Of a DNA stretch of 45,899 bases, positions 33,955-41,490 are shown in pieces. Numbering within the stretch: the first letter of the stretch is position 1; every line of letters starts with the position of its first letter. The position numbers were made by a program, and so were the translations under genes. Below the pieces are notes generated by a model. It worked only from the letters and a program-made list of their open reading frames with translations, had not been told where the DNA came from and made no database searches. The DNA is from an uncultured Rhodospirillales bacterium (GTDB lineage Bacteria > Pseudomonadota > Alphaproteobacteria > Azospirillales > Azospirillaceae): positions 1-45,899 of the forward strand of contig CAIOBP010000127.1 in assembly GCA_903856295.1 (NCBI GenBank), written 5' to 3'.

Positions 33955-36125
33955 GACATCCCCTCACTGCCCGGCCCGCCGAGATGCGCGCCGAAATCCT
34001 TGCCGCGAACCGAACCGCTGACCCGCCGCAACGCCAAATCATCAACGCGGATGGTCTTGAAGCCCAAGCCCTCCTCCAGTTCGACCGACACCGACCGCTG
34101 GAAGCGCAGCAGCGGATACGAGACGACGCCGCTGATTTCCCGCCGCCCGATCCGCCGCAAATCGACCCGGATGTCGGCGATGTTGGGCACCACCGAGGCC
34201 ACCAGCAGCAGGAAATCCTTGATCATCCCGGAAAACAGAATGCCGATCGGCAGATGATCGCTCCAGCGCAAGCCGTCGCGGGCCGATAGCGGCAACCGGG
34301 GCAGCGCCATGAACAGCGCCCGCAAATACGGGTCATCACCGACCAAACTGTAGACATAAAACGTGCCCTGCTGGGTGCCGACATACAGTTTGCCCCGGCC
34401 CGAGTCCAGATAGGTCGAGCCATCGGGGGCGCAGCGCACGACAAAGGTCAACTCCCCGACCCGGCGCATGCCCCGGAAGACTTCATACTGATGGCAGTCA
34501 TCGAGCAGGAAGGTCACCATCGCCTCTTGCTCCTTGTCGGGGAAGCAGGGCTCGACCTCCTCGCCTTCGACCACCGGTTCATTGGCGCGATACTTGCCGC
34601 CCGACAGATAACTGACGAAGCCGAAGGGCAGCGTCGCCGCGCCAACCCGGTCGCTGATCTGAACCTGAATGTGCAAATGCGGCTGCGGCGAATAGCCGGA
34701 ATTGCCGCAGCGTCCGAGCAGGGTGCCGCATTCCACCCAATCGCCCTCGGCCACCCGGATCGAGCCCTGGGCGAAATGGGCGAGGCAGATGTAGCTGCCC
34801 CACACATCCTGCATGATAATCACGTTGCCCCAGCGATGAACGGTTTCGACCTGCCCGATCGGATTGTCGGGGATGCCCTTCTCGACCTTGAGCACCCGTC
34901 CGCGCGCCGGCGAGAGCACCGGCTTGTTGTAGGCATGATAGTCGGTCACCACCCGCCCCTCGCCGCTGAAGGTCAGGCCGTCGGGGCCGCGGATCACGAA
35001 GTCATAGGCGTGGCGCAAGGCGCCCTGGTGGGTCCAGCGGGCGTCGCAGCCCTGCCAGACCACCCAGCGGCCGGAAAAAGGCAAGGTCAACGCCACCGCG
35101 GTGCCCCGGTAGCGCCGGACATCCGATAGATAATAATCGAGAGTCTCCTCCGGGGTCTCGCGAATGAAACGGGCCATCCGGGGAAATCCCGTGGAACCCA
35201 GGACGTACAAGAACAGCAGTGTGGTCAAGATATAGGTCGGCGTATTCAGCGGCAGGACGAAGCCTGACACGCCGAAACCAGACCAGAACACCTTGAAAGC
35301 TTCCAGCACGATCGCCGAGACCAGAACCCCGAGCAGCGCCACCGCGTAAGACCAGCGCGAGGGCACCAGAAACACCCCGCCCAGCGCCATCGCGATCAGA
35401 ATGAAATTGAAATGGCTGACATCCCGGAACGCGACATCGAACGACCCGGCCAGCAGGGCGACAAAGGCGGTTCCGGCATAATATCCAATAATACTGAGAA
35501 ACAGCAGTATGCGCGATGACACCGCCAGCACCAGGGTGAACAGCAGCCCGGGCAAGACATCCGGCAGAAATAAAATCGTACCCATGCTCTTCAGAAAGCC
35601 GGAAATCTCCAGCGGCAGGTAGGTCTCCAGCCCGGAATGCGGGCGGTTATAGAGCGCCGAGACATACAAATTGGGAAAACGCGCCGCCGCCAGATAGGTT
35701 GTCCAGGTTACCAGCGTGAACGGCACACCGAATACCGGCAGCTTCAGATAAATCGTGAACAGACTGTGCAGAGTCAGGGTGGCGACAAAGGCCAGAATTC
35801 CGGCCGCCATCACAAACAGCAAGGTCAGCAGCGTGACCTTGAAAAGATAGCCAATGGCCAGCCCAACCAGCAACGCATTGTATGTATAAAATCCCGAGGC
35901 CAGGAAACCGCGATCAATGGCAATGAAGCGGGCGAACACATAGGCCGCGATCACCGCCACCAAGCCGGCAATCGCGGCGTTCGGATTGAGGAAGGTGATC
36001 GCCATCACCATGGCGCCGAAATTGCGCCCGCGCAGGAAGAATACCTCGGAATAGCTGCACAGGATCGCATCGCCGTAACTGCGCATCCGCTCCTGCCAGC
36101 TTTCCCAGGATACCTGGATCATCAC
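33951..36125 (-). CDS. Urea-channel (UT) domain fused to an M23 peptidase domain
   Basis: The product has 724 residues. About 10-330 is a multi-helix membrane region of the urea transporter family, with the two internal-repeat motifs LPVFGVPF (129-136) and VLPLNTPTYILTT (about 290-302) and GFYTYNALLVGLAIG. About 340-490 is an M23/LytM-type domain: HAYD (372-375), KPVLSPARGRVLKVEKGIPD, His450 (CLAHF), GTLLGRCGNSGYS and HLH (483-485). The His/Asp metal ligands are present, but the first motif is HxxD, one residue shorter than the usual form. A further ~230 residues follow. M23 enzymes cut peptidoglycan peptides. Which side of the membrane the domain faces is not clear, because UT channels normally have an even number of helices. 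Substrate unknown. Confidence 0.85.
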   Translation of the reverse strand: MMIQVSWESWQERMRSYGDAILCSYSEVFFLRGRNFGAMVMAITFLNPNAAIAGLVAVIAAYVFARFIAIDRGFLASGFYTYNALLVGLAIGYLFKVTLLTLLFVMAAGILAFVATLTLHSLFTIYLKLPVFGVPFTLVTWTTYLAAARFPNLYVSALYNRPHSGLETYLPLEISGFLKSMGTILFLPDVLPGLLFTLVLAVSSRILLFLSIIGYYAGTAFVALLAGSFDVAFRDVSHFNFILIAMALGGVFLVPSRWSYAVALLGVLVSAIVLEAFKVFWSGFGVSGFVLPLNTPTYILTTLLFLYVLGSTGFPRMARFIRETPEETLDYYLSDVRRYRGTAVALTLPFSGRWVVWQGCDARWTHQGALRHAYDFVIRGPDGLTFSGEGRVVTDYHAYNKPVLSPARGRVLKVEKGIPDNPIGQVETVHRWGNVIIMQDVWGSYICLAHFAQGSIRVAEGDWVECGTLLGRCGNSGYSPQPHLHIQVQISDRVGAATLPFGFVSYLSGGKYRANEPVVEGEEVEPCFPDKEQEAMVTFLLDDCHQYEVFRGMRRVGELTFVVRCAPDGSTYLDSGRGKLYVGTQQGTFYVYSLVGDDPYLRALFMALPRLPLSARDGLRWSDHLPIGILFSGMIKDFLLLVASVVPNIADIRVDLRRIGRREISGVVSYPLLRFQRSVSVELEEGLGFKTIRVDDLALRRVSGSVRGKDFGAHLGGPGSEGMS

Positions 36126-36133
36126 AGCAATCC

Positions 36134-37489
36134 CTAGTAATTCAGCTTAAGTCTTGTCGGCAACCGCTCGCGCCGCTGAATGTCGCTGATGTCCTCCGCC
36201 TCGCGAATGACTTCCACCCCTTTATTTTCATCGATCAGTACAACGGCCGGACGGTATTCGATGAATTGCATCCACTGGGTGACGCTATACGCCCCAACAG
36301 GGGACAAGATCAGTCGGGTGCCGCGCGCCAGCGGCGGCAACAACACCCCCTCGTCGACCACATCGATATTCATGCAGAGCGGGCCATAAAGCACCGTCGG
36401 CTCATTGATACCGCGAACTTCCTTTTCAATCTCGATAGTGAACTTGTACCACGCCGTCGTGTACAGCAGATTGATTCCGGCATCCATGACATAGGCCCGC
36501 CGGCCGTCGGGCAGACGCTTGGTTGCCGAGATGGTGGCGATCAGGTACCCGGCCTCATCGACGATCGCGCGCCCGGATTCCAGGATCAGGCGCGGAAAAT
36601 CGCCCGGGCGCAGGGTGTTGAACAGGGCTTCGGAAATCTTCTCGGCATAGACGTCGATCGGCTCCAGCGCCATCTCGGCCGGCAAATAACTGCTCTTGAG
36701 CCGGCTGGTCGACGGAAAACCACCGCCGAGATCAAGATATTCGATGTCATATCCCAGTTCATCCCTGAGCTTGTAGCCAAGCTTGACCAGCTTTTCGACC
36801 GCGACACCATAGGCATCCGGCTTCATGATATAGGTGCCGATGTGGCAATGCAGGCCATTGATGATCAGCTTCTTCTCGCGATGAATGCGCTTGGCCACAT
36901 CGAACGCCTGACCGGTATCGAGATTGAGGCCGAAGCGCGACCATTGGGGCTGAATGCCCGTATCGAGATTGAGGCGCAGCCCGACCCGAATTTCGCGCCC
37001 GAGCTTTACCGCCAGCGCTTCCAGGTCTGAAATCTCATCAAGGTGATCAACGTGGATCTGTGCGCCTTCAAGAACCGCCCGCTCCAGGGATGCCAGGCTC
37101 TTGTGAGGACCGTTATAGATGATGTTCGAGCCAGGAACGCCCAAACGGCGCGCCATATCATATTCCATTTCGGACACAACCTCGGCCAGCGCGCCCTCCT
37201 GGTGGCAGATGGCGCAAATCGCCGCCAAATAGTTGGTCTTGTAGGACCAGCCGAAGACAACGTTGGGATAGCGGGTGGTAAAGGCGTCCCTGACCTCACG
37301 GAACCGGCGGCGCAAGGTCGCTTCCGAGAAGACGAATAGCGGAGAGCCGAAGCGTTCGACCAGCTCGGCGATCGGAATCGCATCGATGGTATCCCGAACC
37401 TTCCGCGCGAAGTTCGGACTGCTGGCGAATTTGTTCATCAAACCCGAGTGAAGCTTTTGAATAACCGGGCGTTCATAGGGGGTACGCAT
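36134..37489 (-). CDS. LysA-like PLP-dependent decarboxylase with altered motif
   Basis: This is a 451-residue fold-type III (alanine racemase/ornithine decarboxylase) enzyme. PLP Lys84 is in WSYKTNYL, the HCHIGT motif is at 214-219, DLGGGFP at 253-259, ESGRAIVDEAGY near 304, and GAYS at 399-402. In diaminopimelate decarboxylase the active-site loop reads C-E-S-x-D; here it is GPLCMNIDVV, so Cys372 is kept but the Glu is lost. The substrate is therefore probably not meso-DAP. The start shares a base with the stop of the ATP-grasp gene (TGATG), which implies coupling. Confidence 0.88.
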   Translation of the reverse strand: MRTPYERPVIQKLHSGLMNKFASSPNFARKVRDTIDAIPIAELVERFGSPLFVFSEATLRRRFREVRDAFTTRYPNVVFGWSYKTNYLAAICAICHQEGALAEVVSEMEYDMARRLGVPGSNIIYNGPHKSLASLERAVLEGAQIHVDHLDEISDLEALAVKLGREIRVGLRLNLDTGIQPQWSRFGLNLDTGQAFDVAKRIHREKKLIINGLHCHIGTYIMKPDAYGVAVEKLVKLGYKLRDELGYDIEYLDLGGGFPSTSRLKSSYLPAEMALEPIDVYAEKISEALFNTLRPGDFPRLILESGRAIVDEAGYLIATISATKRLPDGRRAYVMDAGINLLYTTAWYKFTIEIEKEVRGINEPTVLYGPLCMNIDVVDEGVLLPPLARGTRLILSPVGAYSVTQWMQFIEYRPAVVLIDENKGVEVIREAEDISDIQRRERLPTRLKLNY

Positions 37490-38526
37490 CAGTTTTCTCC
37501 CCTGGTGACCATTTTCTGAAACGTGGTCAGGTCGGTGATCAGCTCTTCGGTGTGGCGCACGTAAAGCCGCCCGGTCTCGTAAGTCTCGGGCGCAACCGGC
37601 GGCAAGCCGAGCGCGGTGCGGACGATCGCGGCGGGCAGATTGACCCCAACCGCGGTCGCAAAGTAAACCCAGGCCGGAAAGCGGGGGTTTATCTCGATTA
37701 GATAGACTTTTTCACCGTCGGCGATGCATTCCAACTCGAACGCGCCACGCCAGCGGTAGACTTCCATGAAACGATAGGCGGCGTCGATCATCGGTTGATT
37801 GCGCACGGTCACGCCGGTCCAGATTTTTCCGATCGACGTCGTGCTGATTTTCTTCATGCCGACCTGACCGAGACAGCCGCCCTCGCCATCGCCCAGCGCG
37901 ATCATGTTGAGTTCTTCGCCCTTGACGATCTCCTGAAGAATGATCGGATAGCCGGACTGGGCGAGCATGGAGTGAAAACAGTCGAAGGCCTCTTGCGTGG
38001 TATAGGCGCGCAACGCATTATAGTGCGTGCCCTTGACCACCAGAGGAAAGGTCAATTCCTTCATGGCCGCGTTCAGATCATCGACCGAGGAGACAACCCG
38101 CGTCTTGGGCAGGCTCAATTCAATGGCCGGCGCGACTTCAACCAGCCTATCCTTACCGCGCAACTTGAATTGCTTGGGCGTGGGCAGAAAAGTCGCAATC
38201 CCCTCCTGGGCCAGCGCCTGTTCGATCCGGGTGAACAGCGGCAATTCGATATCAAGACAGGGAATGACGAAATCGAGCCCGGCCACCGATTTGATATAGC
38301 GCAACCGCTCGAGCAGCGCCCCCGGACCGGCGGAAGCATAGGGAATGATGAAGGAGCGATCGATCACCCAGTCCAAGTAAATGCCGGTTTCCATCGCGTC
38401 ATAGGCCAGACCGATCACCCGGACGTCGAGATCCCGAGCCTCCTTGAGAGAGCGCGCCACCCCCACCCCTGGACCAGGATTGTCCGAGGAATTGATCCCG
38501 GTCACCCCGACGACGATTTCCGGCAT
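37489..38526 (-). CDS. ATP-grasp ligase
   Basis: The 345-residue form from the ATG at 38526 (GAGGGG upstream) is preferred over a GTG at 38541 that overlaps the preceding stop. The N-terminal Rossmann-like part starts MPEIVVGVTGINSSDNPGPG. The ATP-grasp part includes LPKTRVVSS, FPLVVKGTHYNALRAY, IILQEIVKGEELNMIALGD and the Mg-binding FELECIADGEKVYLIEINPR. Such enzymes join a carboxylate to an amine or thiol through an acyl phosphate. The carbamoyl-phosphate-synthetase-like type is common in amino-acid ligases. The substrate is unknown; the PqqD-like and decarboxylase neighbours suggest a peptide or amino-acid-derived product. Confidence 0.88.
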   Translation of the reverse strand: MPEIVVGVTGINSSDNPGPGVGVARSLKEARDLDVRVIGLAYDAMETGIYLDWVIDRSFIIPYASAGPGALLERLRYIKSVAGLDFVIPCLDIELPLFTRIEQALAQEGIATFLPTPKQFKLRGKDRLVEVAPAIELSLPKTRVVSSVDDLNAAMKELTFPLVVKGTHYNALRAYTTQEAFDCFHSMLAQSGYPIILQEIVKGEELNMIALGDGEGGCLGQVGMKKISTTSIGKIWTGVTVRNQPMIDAAYRFMEVYRWRGAFELECIADGEKVYLIEINPRFPAWVYFATAVGVNLPAAIVRTALGLPPVAPETYETGRLYVRHTEELITDLTTFQKMVTRGEN

Positions 38527-38537
38527 CGACTGGCCCC

Positions 38538-38777
38538 TCACTCGATAATATTCAGAATTCGGAGATGATAAATGAAATCAAATACATCATGATCGGCATC
38601 CTGACCTGTGACGTCAAACGCATCGGCAAGCTCGAGCGAGACCTCTTGCGGGCTCTTTTCAGACTTCAAAAGATTAATTATAAATGCCGCTGTGCTGTTG
38701 CAGGTAAACGACTCACCGGTGGTCGGATCAAAGGCAAATCCGTCATTATGAACCAGTATCTGCCTCAGTCGCGACAT
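38538..38777 (-). CDS. PqqD-family protein (peptide-binding RRE-like)
   Basis: The ATG at 38777 has GAGGGCG upstream and gives 79 residues; upstream in-frame sequence is probably not translated. The PqqD pattern is clear: GFAFDPTTGESFTCNSTAAF, then a Leu-rich helix (IINLLKSEKSPQEVSLELAD), Asp-rich FDVTGQDADHDV, and FIYHLRILNII. In peptide-modifying pathways this winged-helix fold recognises a leader peptide; in others it binds partner proteins. I see no small precursor gene in the flanking 57 to 97 bases. It sits between the porin and ATP-grasp genes on the same strand. Confidence 0.82.
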   Translation of the reverse strand: MSRLRQILVHNDGFAFDPTTGESFTCNSTAAFIINLLKSEKSPQEVSLELADAFDVTGQDADHDVFDFIYHLRILNIIE

Positions 38778-38873
38778 CGCCCTCGCCTTTTCCCCGACAG
38801 CTTGGCCCCGCCTCATTGTTTACCAGCCCGCTGGGTTTCGTTCAATCGAATCCACCGGCGCGCCCCCGGCCGT

Positions 38874-40169
38874 TCAGAATGAGATGACACTCTTCCATAA
38901 AATCGCCGTGGCATTGCCACTGCCGAAGCCCGTGAAGGCCGACGACCCCTGAGCATCATTGCCAAACCCATCGGTCACGAATCCCGCCTCGTTGCGCGTG
39001 ATGCTGCGCAAATATTCAATGCCGGTGACGAAGCCCGGCGAAAGAACATAGCTGGCACCGGTCGCGTAGAGATTGGCCGTGCGCTTACCCGGCACCGTCG
39101 GATCCCCGGCATCCTGGCCATAGGCATAGTTGAACCCGATCACCAGCGGCCCCATTTCATAGGTTATACCGGCCGTAACTGTTGATTGGTCATCGAGAAA
39201 CAGGTCGGTTCCCCGTGAATAGGCCGATCGCCCGGCATTGAGATAACTGCCGCCGATCAAAACCCCGGCATAGCCAAGCTGAAAGCCGGCCTGATAGGCC
39301 GACAGATTATAATAACCGCCCGGATTGGCGCCGTTGCTGGTCGGCGCCTCCCCCCGTTCGTAAGCGGCGCCTGCAACCAGACTGACCTTTTTGAACGAAC
39401 CGTCGTACCGGAACCCCGCCTCGGCGATGTTTTTATAGTGGCACCCCAAGGTCGGCGCCGTTCCCTGCTGGCTGCAAAAGTCATTGCCTGACGACGCTCC
39501 CGGCACCACGGTGGTCAAGCGATAGCCCCGGTTGGCATTGGTATTGACGCTGAGGTTCCGGGGGGCATACGACACATAGCCCATCAGCCCGGTGTATTCG
39601 TCTTCCTGAGTCAGGACCCGCGGCGAGAAGTAGCTCAGTCTGGTCGCCCAGTAACTCTTGGTGATGTTGTTGTAGCCTCCGCCGAAGACCGGTTCAAGAA
39701 ACGTCGTCTGGTTATTAATGACGGTATTTCTTCCCTGACCCTCGGCCCAGTCGCCGATCACGCCGCCGGTCCCGAAGCCGCCGGGCGCGGTGACGCCGAA
39801 CTGATGGTTCGGGCTGGCATTGACCCCCGCCTCGAGCCGGCCGAAGGCACCATCGGCGAAGAGATAGGCCTGATCGGCGTCGATCAACCCATCGGTGCCC
39901 TTGGCGCGCAGGCGCAGGCTCGCGCCATATTCCAAGCCATTGTCGGCGATCGCCCTGGGCACGATTTGCAAGCGGAATTGATTGGCGAAATCGAGGCTGC
40001 CCGAGACGCTGTTGGCGGCATCGTAGCTCTGACTGACATAAACCGAGGAGAAGGTGGCGTCGCCGGCAATGCGGATGGCGAACTTGCCCGGAGACGTCTC
40101 GGCGACGGCGGCGCCACACCCTGTGGCGAGCCAGACCACGGCGCATCCCCTGAGACTCACGCCCTTCAT
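38874..40169 (-). CDS. Outer membrane porin
   Basis: The product has 431 residues. The start at 40169 (MKGVSLRG) is preferred to a TTG two codons earlier. The signal peptide ends near AAVAETS. The mature sequence shows alternating beta-strand patterns (FRLQIVPRAIADNGLEYGAS; LVIGFNYAYG; YVLSPGFVTGIEYL) and ends in Phe (WKSVISF), as outer-membrane beta-barrels do. It matches the general porin type common in Rhodospirillales (Porin_4-like). It is the first gene of the UT-M23 cluster strand. The distance from its stop to the PqqD start is 96 bases, so co-transcription is possible but not proved. Confidence 0.88.
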   Translation of the reverse strand: MKGVSLRGCAVVWLATGCGAAVAETSPGKFAIRIAGDATFSSVYVSQSYDAANSVSGSLDFANQFRLQIVPRAIADNGLEYGASLRLRAKGTDGLIDADQAYLFADGAFGRLEAGVNASPNHQFGVTAPGGFGTGGVIGDWAEGQGRNTVINNQTTFLEPVFGGGYNNITKSYWATRLSYFSPRVLTQEDEYTGLMGYVSYAPRNLSVNTNANRGYRLTTVVPGASSGNDFCSQQGTAPTLGCHYKNIAEAGFRYDGSFKKVSLVAGAAYERGEAPTSNGANPGGYYNLSAYQAGFQLGYAGVLIGGSYLNAGRSAYSRGTDLFLDDQSTVTAGITYEMGPLVIGFNYAYGQDAGDPTVPGKRTANLYATGASYVLSPGFVTGIEYLRSITRNEAGFVTDGFGNDAQGSSAFTGFGSGNATAILWKSVISF

Positions 40170-40198
40170 ACCCAAACCCGCCCGTCTCCAGAAGGCGG

Positions 40199-40228
40199 TA
40201 TTGAGCCCGGTTACACCACACCTGTCAA
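40199..40228 (-). promoter_or_regulatory. Likely promoter of the porin gene
   Basis: On the minus strand TTGACA (40228-40223) is followed after 18 bases by TCAATA (40204-40199), about 30 bases before the porin start. The -35 is perfect and the -10 weak. Confidence 0.4.
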
Positions 40229-40354
40229 TCGGATCAAACGAGTTTCACGCTTCGCCTGCAGACTTGATCCAGATTTGACACAGGCCGGACAGCGGCGCGC
40301 CGATTCCGGCCACCCCAGCACGCGTGCGCCACGCCACCGTACACGCGCAAGGAG

Positions 40355-40414
40355 CCGGCGCCAGCGCCCCTGGCGCCGGGGGCAGCGGTCCCCTGCGCCG
40401 GGGGCGGCGCAGGG
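40355..40414. terminator. Two tandem GC hairpins before the porin promoter
   Basis: CCGGCGCCAG (40355-40364) pairs with CTGGCGCCGG (40370-40379). CCCTGCGCC (40391-40399) pairs with GGCGCAGGG (40406-40414). They lie 20 to 80 bases past the stop of the DUF882 gene (40437) and probably end its transcript before the porin region. No T-run is present. Confidence 0.55.
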
Positions 40415-40436
40415 CATCCTGGCCCACGCTGTCGCC

Positions 40437-41030
40437 TCAGGCGCCCCAATGCCGCAGCGGGCCGACATCGACATGAATGAAACCGCTGTCGGGATAATAG
40501 CCAACGCCACCGGCCCGCAGCGACAGCGCCGCACGGTGCAGGCGGGACAGGCTGTAACCCGGCAGGTAGATGTCCGCCGCCATGCCCTTGATGTGGTAGC
40601 TGTGCTGGGCGACACCGCCGCCCCGGTCGCTTTCCATCAGCCAGCTGTTGGTCTGCTGCGAGCGATAGCCGGACACGATGTGGAACGGCTCCTGCGCCCC
40701 GACCTTGCGCTTGAGCGCGTAGAGGGCGTCGATCAGGTGCGGATCGATCCGGTGAACGGCGCCGGTGCGGTGATCGCGAAACAGCTTGTTGATCGCGCGC
40801 AGGGCGTCAGGCAGATAGCGGCCCTTGACCCAATATTCGGCGGTCAAACGCTCGCCGGTGTGCTGGTTGAGGAAAGCCAGCTTCCGATGAACTCTGGCCG
40901 GGTGAGGAACCGCCCAAGCATCGGCCGGCGCCAACACGGAAGCGGCTAGTGCAGCCGCAGTCCCAAGTCGGAGAAAATCGCGGCGCCCGACCTGCTCGGC
41001 CGATTCAAACCGATAATCCTCGATCGACAT
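40437..41030 (-). CDS. Tat-exported YcbK/DUF882 (M15-like) protein 1
   Basis: The 197-residue product starts with a twin-arginine signal (Arg16-Arg17 in GRRDFLRLG, then AAALAASVLAPADAWA). The mature domain is DUF882, related to M15 carboxypeptidases of peptidoglycan. The likely zinc ligands are His146 and Asp153 (HIKGMAAD) and His186 (FIHVD). E. coli YcbK sits beside the L,D-transpeptidase gene ycbB, and the same pairing occurs here. Its role is probably cell-wall peptide trimming, but activity is not shown for the family in general. Confidence 0.9.
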   Translation of the reverse strand: MSIEDYRFESAEQVGRRDFLRLGTAAALAASVLAPADAWAVPHPARVHRKLAFLNQHTGERLTAEYWVKGRYLPDALRAINKLFRDHRTGAVHRIDPHLIDALYALKRKVGAQEPFHIVSGYRSQQTNSWLMESDRGGGVAQHSYHIKGMAADIYLPGYSLSRLHRAALSLRAGGVGYYPDSGFIHVDVGPLRHWGA

Positions 41031-41490
41031 GAAACCTCCCCTCAATCATCAGACAACAAACCAAAGCAATTGTCAGGTGTTTACCCGACATCCCTTTTGA
41101 ATCGCTTCCACCCTGTTGTGTCAAGTCAGTATTTTCACAAATACCCAAAACAAGGCATGTCAACATCAAATACAGGCCTATAAAGACCGAAAACTGCGAC
41201 ATGCTGTCGCAGTTTTCGGATAAGATTTTAAAATGATCGTCTTAAATATCGATAAATTTGCGGCGCGTTGACAATTCGGCAACTCGAGCCGCAGCCTCTT
41301 GGGCTTAAAGTGGTATCCGGCCAAGTTAAGCCGGCACCACCGTTATCATGGCCAAACTCGACCCCGGCATCCACGCGACTTCACAAGCGCCGGAGCTGGC
41401 GGAAAGACGCGGATGACCACATCAAGCCCAGCTGCAACGGATCGACACAACGGATAGATGTGGAGTGATGCAACCCGACCGGTAACCGCC
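41031..41490. other. 460-base spacer between the two DUF882 genes
   Basis: I see no gene I can support here. Short open frames have poor codon pattern and no ribosome binding site. The region is AT-richer than its neighbours at 41150-41270 and contains a perfect 14-bp hairpin (41187-41219, listed separately). It must hold the promoter of the gene at 40437-41030. Confidence 0.6.
41187..41219. promoter_or_regulatory. Perfect 14-bp hairpin upstream of DUF882 protein 1
   Basis: CCGAAAACTGCGAC (41187-41200) pairs exactly with GTCGCAGTTTTCGG (41206-41219) around a 5-base loop. It lies 157 bases before the start of DUF882 gene 1. On the minus strand the stem is followed by TCTTTATA. It could be a terminator of the upstream gene (stop at 41491), an attenuator, or a protein-binding palindrome. 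Confidence 0.6.

Noticed and set aside
41268-41468. A plus-strand frame of 66 codons in the spacer between the DUF882 genes.
   Set aside because: No ribosome binding site, poor codon pattern and no recognisable motif; it is probably non-coding.
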